From: a bacterium
GTDB taxonomy: Bacteria > Patescibacteriota > Minisyncoccia > Minisyncoccales > MHMH01
NCBI GenBank assembly: GCA_030648815.1
Contig: JAUSHA010000001.1
Location: 1 to 13,630, forward strand
Length of the DNA: 13,630 bases
Reading direction: 5' to 3'
Of the stretch, positions 5,758 through 12,173 are shown piece after piece (position 1 is the stretch's first letter; each line of letters begins with the position of its first letter). The position numbers and the translations under genes were made by a program. A model generated the notes under the pieces. The model was not told the DNA's origin, searched no databases, and saw only the letters and a list, made by a program, of their open reading frames with translations.

Positions 5758-7122
5758 ATGGATAAAAATGAACTGTGGCAGGCCCTGCTTGCCCAAATCC
5801 AATTTAATATTTCCAAGGCTAATTTTGCCACCTGGTTCAGAAACACGGGAATTATCTCTAAGGAAGATGGTAGTGTTATGGTTTCTGTGCCTAATAATTT
5901 TTCTAAAGAATGGTTGGAGAATAAATATAACAAACTGATTTTTAAAATTCTTCGCAGCTTAGACGACGGGGTTAGGGAAATAAAATATAATGTCACCCAT
6001 ACCGAAACCAAGCCGAGGGAGATCCCATCTAGCCCCCCTCTAAACGATGTTTATAATAATTCGGCTCAAATGGATTTTGCCGAATTAAAAGTAGACAAAG
6101 AAACAAACCTTAATCCTCGTTATACTTTTAATAATTTTATAGTTGGGCCATTCAACGAACTGCCTCAAGCCGCTGCGCTGGCCATAGTGCGCACCCCCGG
6201 CCTGATCTATAACCCGTTATTTGTTTATGGCGGAGTAGGGCTCGGCAAGACGCACCTTATCCAAGCTATCGGTAACGAGATCGCTAAAAAATTCCCGGAA
6301 AAAAAGATAAAATACCTGTCTTCAGAAAAATTAACCTCCGGCATAGTGAGCTCTATACAAAATCACAGTATAGACAAATTAAAATTACTCTATAAAGACC
6401 TTGATGTTTTGATTGTTGACGATATCCAGTTTATAGCCGGCAAAGAAAAAACCCAGGAAGAATTTTTCCATATCTTTAATGGTTTATATGAAAAAAATAA
6501 ACAGATCATACTTTCCTCCGATCGCCCGCCAAAGGCTATCGCCTCATTACAGGAAAGACTAAAATCCCGCTTTGAGGGAGGGATGATCGCCGATATCAGT
6601 CTTCCCGAGCTTGAGACAAGAATAGCTATTTTAAAGATAAAATCTCAAGAAAAAAAATTGAATTTTCCGGACGAAATTATTGAGTATGTCGCCCAAAACA
6701 TTCAAAGAAACGTACGGGAGCTTGAAGGGGCGCTAAATAGGTTATCCGCCTATCAAACACTAAATAATAGGGTTCCGGACATAGAAACAACTAAAACGCT
6801 CCTCAAAAATGTTATTTTTTCTCCAAAAAAGACAACCAACCCCGATAATGTTATCAAAACGGTTGCTTGCTTCTATGACCTTAAAGAAAACGATATTCTC
6901 AATACTTCCCGTAGAAAAGAAATCGTCAAACCGCGGCAGATAGCTATGTTTATCTTAAGGGAGGAATTAAAAAGCTCATTTCCTTTTATTGGAAGAAAGT
7001 TTGGCGGAAAAGACCACACCACGGCCATCCATGCCCACAATAAAATTGCCAAAGAACTGGAAAAGGATGAAAATCTAGCCGAGGAAATCAACTTAATTAA
7101 GGAGCAGATATATAGTATATAA
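5758..7122 (+). CDS. dnaA: Chromosomal replication initiator DnaA
   Basis: The 454-residue initiator binds DnaA boxes at oriC, melts the origin and loads helicase. Domain I is at about residues 1-80 (LWQALLAQIQFNIS, TWFRNT). A short variable linker (about 80-115) follows. The AAA+ domain begins NPRYTFNNFIVG, with Walker A GGVGLGKT at 158-165, Walker B IVDDIQF at 219-225, the arginine-finger segment LKSRFEGG near 268-275 and the sensor-2 region VRELEGAL near 319-326. The DNA-binding domain IV holds the signature GGKDHTTAIHAHNKI at 416-430. Length and architecture are complete. It is divergent from rpmH and followed by the oriC-like spacer and dnaN, the standard bacterial order. Transcription is from the promoter at 5720-5748, possibly autoregulated through nearby DnaA boxes. 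Confidence 0.98.
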   Translation: MDKNELWQALLAQIQFNISKANFATWFRNTGIISKEDGSVMVSVPNNFSKEWLENKYNKLIFKILRSLDDGVREIKYNVTHTETKPREIPSSPPLNDVYNNSAQMDFAELKVDKETNLNPRYTFNNFIVGPFNELPQAAALAIVRTPGLIYNPLFVYGGVGLGKTHLIQAIGNEIAKKFPEKKIKYLSSEKLTSGIVSSIQNHSIDKLKLLYKDLDVLIVDDIQFIAGKEKTQEEFFHIFNGLYEKNKQIILSSDRPPKAIASLQERLKSRFEGGMIADISLPELETRIAILKIKSQEKKLNFPDEIIEYVAQNIQRNVRELEGALNRLSAYQTLNNRVPDIETTKTLLKNVIFSPKKTTNPDNVIKTVACFYDLKENDILNTSRRKEIVKPRQIAMFILREELKSSFPFIGRKFGGKDHTTAIHAHNKIAKELEKDENLAEEINLIKEQIYSI

Positions 7123-7283
7123 GCTGTGGATAAAATCAAAGACTAAAAACTAAAGATTTTAATTAACAGTTTATCTCTTTATTAAAAATAAGATTTCAAC
7201 AGGATAAATCTATAGCGGGCTTAGCCCGAAGGTAAAGGTTATCCACACACTAATGATAATAATAATTTAATAGTTTAATAATT
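7123..7283. other. oriC: Probable replication origin (oriC) in the dnaA-dnaN spacer
   Basis: This 161-base spacer contains two perfect DnaA boxes in opposite orientation: TGTGGATAA at 7125-7133 and TTATCCACA at 7239-7247. Between them the DNA is AT-rich, except for a short perfect hairpin CGGGC-TTA-GCCCG at 7216-7228. Immediately after the second box, 7251-7265 reads as five triplets TAA TGA TAA TAA TAA, which resembles the DnaA-trio element of known unwinding regions. The rest up to dnaN is almost pure A/T. With dnaA and dnaN on either side, this is the best origin candidate; a third near-match box lies at 5678-5686 before dnaA. Function is inferred. Confidence 0.7.
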
Positions 7284-8420
7284 ATGAAATTTATTATTTT
7301 AAAAGAAAACTTAAATCAGGGGCTTAATTTTATAAACAGGATTGCCGGTAAAAACCTAACCCTGCCGATTTTGAATAATATTTTAATTTCCGCAGAAAAG
7401 AATTTTTTAAATTTATCGGCGACCGATTTAGAATTAGGTATTAAATATTGGGCGCTGATAAAAACAGAAAAAGAAGGCAAAATAACCATTCCGGCTAAAA
7501 CTTTATCGGCCTTTATTAATTTACTACCGGATGACAAAATAAATATAGAATTAAAAAATCAGACCCTTAATATTGATTGCCAGGATTATCAGACTAAAAT
7601 TAAAGGATTATCGGCGGAAGAATTTCCCATTATCCCGAAAATAGAAAACGATAATTTTATTGAGTTAAATTGCCGGGTTTTTTGCGAAGGCTTATCCGGT
7701 GTGGTTGATTTCGCGGTATTAAATCAAAATAGGCCAGAATTATCCGGCATCTACTTTAATTTCAGAAAAGATGCGCTCTGTCTGGTGACCACCGACAGTT
7801 TTAGGTTGGCGGAGAAGCTGTTGTTTTTTAAGGAAAAAACAAACCAGGAGTTTTCTTTTATTCTTCCGCAAAAATCCGTCAGAGAAATTATTAATATACT
7901 TTCAGGAAAAGAGGGAAGTTTGAAATTTTATTTTTCGCAAAACCAGGTCATGTTTGAATATTTAATGACCGAGACGGCACACCCTCAAATTCAAATCGTT
8001 TCGCGGGTTATTGACGGAGAATACCCCGACTATCAGGGGATAATTCCTAAAAAATATGAGGCCCAAATAATATTGCCGAAAGAGAAACTTCTAAATCACA
8101 TTAAGACGGCGAGTATTTTCAGCGGAAAAACCAATGAAGTAAAAATTCGGCTTAACCCTCAAAAAGAGGGTATAGAGATATTTTCCCAAAATCCCGAGTT
8201 AGGAGAAAATCAGAGCTTTTTACAGGGACAGGTCAAATACAGCTCTGCCCCCAAGGAAATGGAAGTTTCTTTTAATCACCGATTTTTGATAGACGGCCTT
8301 TTAAATATAAAAGAGCCGGAAGTCATTTTTGAGCTCAACAACGAAGACGGCCCCGCCGCCCTAAGGCCCAAAACCGACTCCAGCTACGTCTACATCGTCA
8401 TGCCCATCAAATCGGTTTGA
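7284..8420 (+). CDS. dnaN: DNA polymerase III beta subunit (sliding clamp)
   Basis: The 378-residue protein forms the ring that tethers DNA polymerase to the template. Three clamp domains can be placed at about residues 1-120, 125-245 and 250-378. Typical landmarks are ILNNILISA near residue 29, the segment RPELSGIYF near 152 with TTDSFRLA after it, and the C-terminal Y-x-MP ending (YVYIVMPIKSV). Length is normal. It starts after the oriC-like spacer without a Shine-Dalgarno site in a T/A-rich context. It may be transcribed with dnaA or from a weak local promoter I could not define. Its TGA stop lies inside the -35 box of the next gene, so the two transcription units are packed with no gap. 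Confidence 0.96.
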   Translation: MKFIILKENLNQGLNFINRIAGKNLTLPILNNILISAEKNFLNLSATDLELGIKYWALIKTEKEGKITIPAKTLSAFINLLPDDKINIELKNQTLNIDCQDYQTKIKGLSAEEFPIIPKIENDNFIELNCRVFCEGLSGVVDFAVLNQNRPELSGIYFNFRKDALCLVTTDSFRLAEKLLFFKEKTNQEFSFILPQKSVREIINILSGKEGSLKFYFSQNQVMFEYLMTETAHPQIQIVSRVIDGEYPDYQGIIPKKYEAQIILPKEKLLNHIKTASIFSGKTNEVKIRLNPQKEGIEIFSQNPELGENQSFLQGQVKYSSAPKEMEVSFNHRFLIDGLLNIKEPEVIFELNNEDGPAALRPKTDSSYVYIVMPIKSV

Positions 8421-8445
8421 CAAAAAGCCGATAAGATGCTATACT
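8417..8445 (+). promoter_or_regulatory. Strong sigma-70 promoter for the 57-residue membrane protein
   Basis: TTGACA at 8417-8422 and TATACT at 8440-8445 have a 17-base spacer. The -35 box overlaps the dnaN stop codon. Transcription would start near 8452, giving a leader of about 30 bases that contains an AAGGAGGA Shine-Dalgarno site. Confidence 0.8.
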
Positions 8446-8483
8446 TTATTGTAGAAAAATAGAGAATTTTAAGGAGGACAGAA

Positions 8484-8657
8484 GTGGGCACATTTCTATA
8501 TGCGGTGTTTGTTGGCCTGGTTTCCTGGTTTGTTATAGCCCGGGGCCCAGAACTTTTCCCTGCGTTAGCGAGGTTCAGCTCCACGGAATTGCTCATGTTA
8601 ACCTATGTAATTATTGTTCCGGTATTCCTGATCGTCCTCGCATGCGGGAAACGTTAG
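8484..8657 (+). CDS. Small hydrophobic membrane protein, GTG start
   Basis: This is a 57-residue ORF with a complete set of expression signals: a near-perfect promoter at 8417-8445, AAGGAGGA at about 8471-8478, a GTG start at 8484 and a strong hairpin terminator right after the TAG. The protein has two hydrophobic segments, residues about 3-19 (GTFLYAVFVGLVSWFVI) and about 36-54 (LLMLTYVIIVPVFLIVLA). A short polar loop with prolines lies between them, and it ends CGKR. It should be a two-helix hairpin in the cytoplasmic membrane. I do not recognise a family, and small toxin-like or accessory subunits have the same look. The signals make a real gene likely; function is unknown. The Shine-Dalgarno use contrasts with the core genes nearby. 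Confidence 0.65.
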   Translation: MGTFLYAVFVGLVSWFVIARGPELFPALARFSSTELLMLTYVIIVPVFLIVLACGKR

Positions 8658-8664
8658 TTCATGA

Positions 8665-8700
8665 AAAAGGCATTCACTTCTTCCAAAGTGAATGCCTTTT
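8665..8700. terminator. Bidirectional intrinsic terminator
   Basis: A perfect 15-base stem (AAAAGGCATTCACTT at 8665-8679 with its complement at 8686-8700) closes a six-base loop. A-run and T-run on the two sides allow termination in both directions. It serves the GTG-started gene on the plus strand and the convergent membrane-protein gene ending at 8705. Confidence 0.88.
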
Positions 8701-8704
8701 AAAA

Positions 8705-9070
8705 TTAGAGTCCTAAAATTTTTGCGATATTAAGAAAAACGATCCCCGCCGCCCCCCAGAACGGCAGAACAAGAATACTGCTATGCCCCCTATAGGTTAA
8801 TTTTTTATAAATATAGAATTTTTCTCCTAAAATTTTCTCGAAGTTCTGGGCCAAACGGATTTCTAAAACAAAACCGACCACCATGCATGCTAAAAAATAA
8901 AGCAAGACTATCGGGCCCTCGAAATAAGCAAGAACCAATGTCCCTATTATCGGCCCAGAGATCATCGCAAGGTATTCCGACCATCTCCATCCTTTTGTTT
9001 TTTGTCCATACCAAATTGCGATTGTTGACCCCAAAAAATTAATAATCCAAAAATATAAATAACCCTCCAT
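8705..9070 (-). CDS. Multi-pass membrane protein, weak resemblance to CmpB/TMEM229 type
   Basis: The 121-residue protein has three or four hydrophobic segments at about residues 3-20, 34-51, 53-70 and 98-119, so it is an integral membrane protein. Two features recall the CmpB/TMEM229-type family: a glycine and glutamate in the third helix (GFVLE, 66-70) and a YRGHSSILVLPFWG segment (93-106) leading into the last helix. In that family a G-x-SLW...YG pattern occupies the same place. This similarity is from memory of the pattern and is tentative. A TATAAT box sits eight bases before the ATG, so the mRNA may be leaderless. It converges on the small GTG-started gene, sharing its terminator. Function unknown. 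Confidence 0.65.
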   Translation of the reverse strand: MEGYLYFWIINFLGSTIAIWYGQKTKGWRWSEYLAMISGPIIGTLVLAYFEGPIVLLYFLACMVVGFVLEIRLAQNFEKILGEKFYIYKKLTYRGHSSILVLPFWGAAGIVFLNIAKILGL

Positions 9071-9078
9071 ATTAAAAT

Positions 9079-9084
9079 ATTATA
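9079..9084 (-). promoter_or_regulatory. -10 box for the 121-residue membrane protein gene
   Basis: TATAAT on the minus strand ends eight bases before the ATG at 9070. The -35 match upstream (TTAGCG, 17 bases away) is weak. The distance implies a leaderless or nearly leaderless transcript. Confidence 0.5.
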
Positions 9085-9113
9085 CCCTATTTTGCGTGTA
9101 ACGCTAAGAGAGC

Positions 9114-9144
9114 AAAAATACACGGGTTGCACCCGTGTATTTTT
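9114..9144. terminator. Perfect hairpin with A/T flanks, bidirectional terminator or insulator
   Basis: AAAAATACACGGGT (9114-9127) is exactly complementary to 9131-9144 around a three-base loop. The terminal A and T runs make it a strong intrinsic terminator in either direction. No gene ends directly at it: the upstream plus-strand DNA is the promoter side of the minus-strand membrane gene, and the next plus-strand promoter starts at 9183. It would insulate the two divergent units from each other. Confidence 0.8.
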
Positions 9145-9182
9145 ATTTAATGTCCACCAATTTAGTGGAGCCCCTGGTGCTA

Positions 9183-9211
9183 TTGACAAAATAGATGAAT
9201 GGCAGTATAAT
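9183..9211 (+). promoter_or_regulatory. Consensus sigma-70 promoter for the lipoprotein operon
   Basis: TTGACA at 9183-9188 and TATAAT at 9206-9211 have a 17-base spacer, an exact consensus match in both boxes. Transcription should begin near 9218. The leader of about 40 bases carries AAGGAG at 9246-9251, seven bases before the ATG. Confidence 0.87.
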
Positions 9212-9258
9212 GTAGTATTGCAGTTGGAAAAAATAAAAGTCAAAGAAGGAGATGTTAG

Positions 9259-9618
9259 ATGAAGAAATTGGTTTTATTTTTGATGGTGTTGGTTGCGGGG
9301 TTGCTATTAGGCGGATGCGGTGTAATAAGGGCTCAAGACAGACAGACATATTTTAATGGTGCGGTCCTCGTTGAATACCAGCAAAAAGCCGCACCGAGAG
9401 ATGATTCTTTGACATTTTGGTTTTACGACAAGGGAACCTATGATATCTCATTTGTTTCGACAAGATGGAGTCTCCGCGGCAACGATGTCCCTCAAGATTT
9501 TCAAATTATAGTAGAATCATCGCCACGAGCGTATATTGTAAAGCCATATAGGCTTCCCAATTATTTAACGATAACAATAGAACACAGTGGCGCAAAGGAA
9601 AGCCGCGAGTTTAAATAA
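9259..9618 (+). CDS. Small secreted lipoprotein
   Basis: The 119-residue protein begins with a lipoprotein signal: two lysines, a hydrophobic core and the lipobox LGGC with cysteine 20 as the acylated residue. The mature part of about 100 residues looks beta-rich and should sit on the outer face of the membrane. It has alternating hydrophobic residues and aromatic stretches such as TFWFYDKGTYDISF. I do not recognise a family; a small immunoglobulin-like or other beta-sandwich fold is possible. Expression signals are the best in the window: consensus promoter at 9183-9211 and AAGGAG seven bases before the ATG. The next gene follows after 20 bases with its own AGGAGG, so the two form an operon ending at the terminator 10048-10077. 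Confidence 0.75.
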   Translation: MKKLVLFLMVLVAGLLLGGCGVIRAQDRQTYFNGAVLVEYQQKAAPRDDSLTFWFYDKGTYDISFVSTRWSLRGNDVPQDFQIIVESSPRAYIVKPYRLPNYLTITIEHSGAKESREFK

Positions 9619-9638
9619 CCAAAAATAGGAGGATTCAA

Positions 9639-10028
9639 TTGTTGTGGACATTAATTTGGGCGGGATCTGTTATCTATCTCGGGGTCTGCCATATCTGGCA
9701 TGACAGCATCATCCGGCCGTACTTTAAGGCGACGGAAGGACTTGGTCTCGATAAGAAGACTCAAAAAGAGGCTGTTGGCAAGATGATTCCAATGTGGAAA
9801 AAAATGGTCAGCCTAGTGTTGTATTTTCCTCTGAATGTAGCCACTCTGTGTTTAGCAGTGATAATTCTATGTCTGATAGCAGCTATATGGGTAGTACTAA
9901 CTATCACTAATGGGATTATTTGGGTTGTTGAGTATGTATCCTGGCGCAATAAAAAGAGGAAGTTCAAAAAATATATCGAGGATACTCGCAAAAAGATACT
10001 TAAAGTAATGGAAAATCGAATGGTATAA
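9639..10028 (+). CDS. Membrane protein of unknown function, TTG start
   Basis: AGGAGG at 9627-9632 lies six bases before a TTG at 9639; a second TTG at 9642 is the alternative start. The 129-residue product has a hydrophobic N-terminal segment (about 2-19), a charged stretch (about 25-55) and a long hydrophobic region (about 56-97) that can hold two helices. A strongly basic cytoplasmic-looking tail follows (about 100-125). It is therefore a three-helix membrane protein. I do not recognise the family. Co-transcription with the upstream lipoprotein gene suggests the two act together at the membrane, but that is inference. The unit ends at the hairpin 10048-10077. Confidence 0.68.
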   Translation: MLWTLIWAGSVIYLGVCHIWHDSIIRPYFKATEGLGLDKKTQKEAVGKMIPMWKKMVSLVLYFPLNVATLCLAVIILCLIAAIWVVLTITNGIIWVVEYVSWRNKKRKFKKYIEDTRKKILKVMENRMV

Positions 10029-10047
10029 TATATCAGAAAATAGATTA

Positions 10048-10077
10048 AAATCCCCACAGATGTCCATGTGGGGATTT
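10048..10077. terminator. Bidirectional intrinsic terminator
   Basis: AAATCCCCACA at 10048-10058 pairs perfectly with TGTGGGGATTT at 10067-10077 around an eight-base loop, with A-rich and T-rich flanks. It separates the convergent membrane-protein gene (ends 10028) and the penicillin-binding protein gene (ends 10081). Confidence 0.85.
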
Positions 10078-10080
10078 ATT

Positions 10081-12120
10081 TTACGGCGTGGTTGAGCTGG
10101 CGATCCAGTTTTGGATGGCGGCTTCCCAATTTTGGTACTGGGGGTCGCGGGGGTTGAGTCCGGATGTTGAGGTGGCGGAGTTGATCACTTGCGTCGGTTC
10201 CGGCTTGATAAAATCCTTGGAAGGGTATAATTCCAGGGCTTTTTTAATAAATTTATTCCAAATAGGGCTGGCGATAGCCACGCCGGATTTTCTTTCTATC
10301 GGGGTGGAGTCATTGTTGCCGGCCCAAACACCGACGACCAAGGAGTTTGTGTAGCCAATGCTCCAAGCATCCTTATATTCCTGTGTAGTGCCCGTTTTCA
10401 CGGCAACTTGATGCCCAGGGATGTGTAGCGACCCTCCATGGCCGAATATTGGGGCCCTCGCCTCGTCGTTGGATAAGATGTCACTTAATTGATCGACAAT
10501 CTTTGGCTCTAAAACTCTTTTCGGGGTTTTTTTATTTTCTTCAATAATATTTCCTTTAGAATCCTCTATTTTTAAAATGGCAACCGGAGAAGTTTTTAAT
10601 CCCCTTGCGGCAAAGGCGCCGTAAGCCGAGGTCATGTCCAATAATTTGACTTCCCCGCCGCCTAAAACCAAAGAAAGCCCATAATAAGATGCGGGCTCTT
10701 GGAGGGTGGTGATTCCTAAGGAATGAGCCAAGTCTAAAGTGTTCTGCAACCCTACCAGATAAAGTATTTTTACGGCGGGGACATTGATTGATTGGGCTAA
10801 AGCGTTTTTTAAGGTTATCGGACCTCTAAATTTTTCATCATAATTATTGGGATGGTAGCAGTCCATATCAAATTCATCTTTTTCTTGCTCCGCCGACGGG
10901 TCGCAGTCCGGGTTAAATTCAGTTTTAGCGTCCCACAAAATAGTTTCCGGAGCCAGGCCGTTTTGAAGGGCTAAGTAATAAGCAAATGGCTTAAAAGACG
11001 AACCCGGCTGTCTGCCCTTGCCGTAGACGGCCGCGTTAACCTTTGGGTCAAAAAGGCAAGATTGATCCTGGCTGCCGGAAACGCAGCCGTCCGGATATGA
11101 TTTTCCGAAATAGTCGGCTGATCCCACCATGGCCAAAATTTCTCCGGTGTTCGGATCAATAGCTACCAAGGCGGCGTTATGCGCATTATATGCTTTATTT
11201 ATTTTTACTCCGTTTTCTACGGTCTCTTCCGCCGATTGCTGAAGCCGCCAATCCAGGGTCGTATAAACCTTAAGGCCGCCGGTTTTAAGCAAGTAACCCG
11301 GATAGTTTTCTTCAAGATGATTTTTAACATAAAGCACAAAATGAGGAGCTTTAATCGGGTGCTTGATCTCGGCGAATACCAGTAATTCATCTTGGCCATT
11401 TTTCGCCTCTTCTTCGCTGATATAGCCATTCTGTACCATTCTCCGTAAAATATAATCTCTGACGGAAATCAGATCTTCTTTATTCTCGGCGAGAGAGAGA
11501 CGGCTGGGAGCTCTTATTAGCGCGGCTAAGGTGGCCGCTTGCGATAGAGATATCTCTGAAACCGGTTTGTTAAAATAAACCTGCGACGCCGCCTCAACGC
11601 CGTAAGCGTTCGAACCGAAAGGAATTTGATTCAAATAAAATTCCAAAATCTGATCTTTAGAATAGCGTCTTTCCAGCTCCAGGGTCAAAATAATTTCCTT
11701 TATTTTTCTTTGAACTGTTTTTTCGGTAGAAAGAAAACTTGACCTGATCAGTTGTTGAGTGATGGTTGATCCGCCATAAGCTAAGCTCCCCTTGCTTAAA
11801 TCTTTTAGGATCGATCTGGCGATGCCGCTGATATCTAAACCGAAGTGACGATAAAAATTAGCGTCCTCGGCCGAGATGACCGCATTTTTTAAATTATCGG
11901 GCACTTGGTCTAATGCGACGACGGTTCTTTTTTCTTCGTCGTATATTTGGTATAAAAGAATTTTTCCCTCCCTGTCATATATTTCAGTCGGCAAAATAAA
12001 TGGTTTTTCGGTAAAAACTTCCGGCCGAGGCAGATCTTTAGCAAAATAGAGAAATAGGGCCGAAATAAGCAGCAGCAATAATAAAAAACTTCCGCCGGCG
12101 ATTTTTAAGGATAATATCAT
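10081..12120 (-). CDS. Class A penicillin-binding protein (bifunctional PBP1A type)
   Basis: The 679-residue enzyme polymerises and cross-links peptidoglycan outside the cytoplasmic membrane. An N-terminal membrane anchor covers about residues 8-28. The GT51 glycosyltransferase domain (about 45-225) has EDANFYRHFG at 85-94 with catalytic glutamate 85, GGSTITQQL at 117-125 and a KIKE segment at 139-142. The transpeptidase domain (about 310-635) has the nucleophile motif SSFK (serine 374, lysine 377), SIN at 444-446 and KTGT at 575-578. All catalytic motifs are intact. The C-terminal 45 residues are a serine-, threonine- and proline-rich tail. A TATATT box ends six bases before the ATG, suggesting a leaderless transcript. 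It is divergent from tyrS and closed by the terminator at 10048-10077. pbpA, mrcA and ponA are all used for such genes, so no symbol is given. Confidence 0.95.
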   Translation of the reverse strand: MILSLKIAGGSFLLLLLLISALFLYFAKDLPRPEVFTEKPFILPTEIYDREGKILLYQIYDEEKRTVVALDQVPDNLKNAVISAEDANFYRHFGLDISGIARSILKDLSKGSLAYGGSTITQQLIRSSFLSTEKTVQRKIKEIILTLELERRYSKDQILEFYLNQIPFGSNAYGVEAASQVYFNKPVSEISLSQAATLAALIRAPSRLSLAENKEDLISVRDYILRRMVQNGYISEEEAKNGQDELLVFAEIKHPIKAPHFVLYVKNHLEENYPGYLLKTGGLKVYTTLDWRLQQSAEETVENGVKINKAYNAHNAALVAIDPNTGEILAMVGSADYFGKSYPDGCVSGSQDQSCLFDPKVNAAVYGKGRQPGSSFKPFAYYLALQNGLAPETILWDAKTEFNPDCDPSAEQEKDEFDMDCYHPNNYDEKFRGPITLKNALAQSINVPAVKILYLVGLQNTLDLAHSLGITTLQEPASYYGLSLVLGGGEVKLLDMTSAYGAFAARGLKTSPVAILKIEDSKGNIIEENKKTPKRVLEPKIVDQLSDILSNDEARAPIFGHGGSLHIPGHQVAVKTGTTQEYKDAWSIGYTNSLVVGVWAGNNDSTPIERKSGVAIASPIWNKFIKKALELYPSKDFIKPEPTQVINSATSTSGLNPRDPQYQNWEAAIQNWIASSTTP

Positions 12121-12126
12121 TTATTA

Positions 12127-12154
12127 AATATATCACCCTTTTTGTTTTTTTCAA
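12127..12154 (-). promoter_or_regulatory. Putative promoter of the class A PBP gene
   Basis: On the minus strand TTGAAA (12149-12154) and TATATT (12127-12132) are 16 bases apart. The -10 box ends only six bases before the ATG at 12120, so the start site would fall at or beside the start codon. The divergent tyrS start is 20 bases from the -35. I could not define a convincing tyrS promoter in this short spacer. Confidence 0.5.
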
Positions 12155-12173
12155 ATCGTGATAAATTTAAATA

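Noticed and set aside
9143..9349. Minus-strand open frame over the lipoprotein start
   Set aside because: It overlaps a consensus promoter, Shine-Dalgarno site and lipoprotein signal on the other strand and has no support of its own.
12121..12173. T-box or other riboswitch upstream of tyrS
   Set aside because: The spacer is only 53 bases, too short for a T-box, and no specifier or antiterminator structure is visible.
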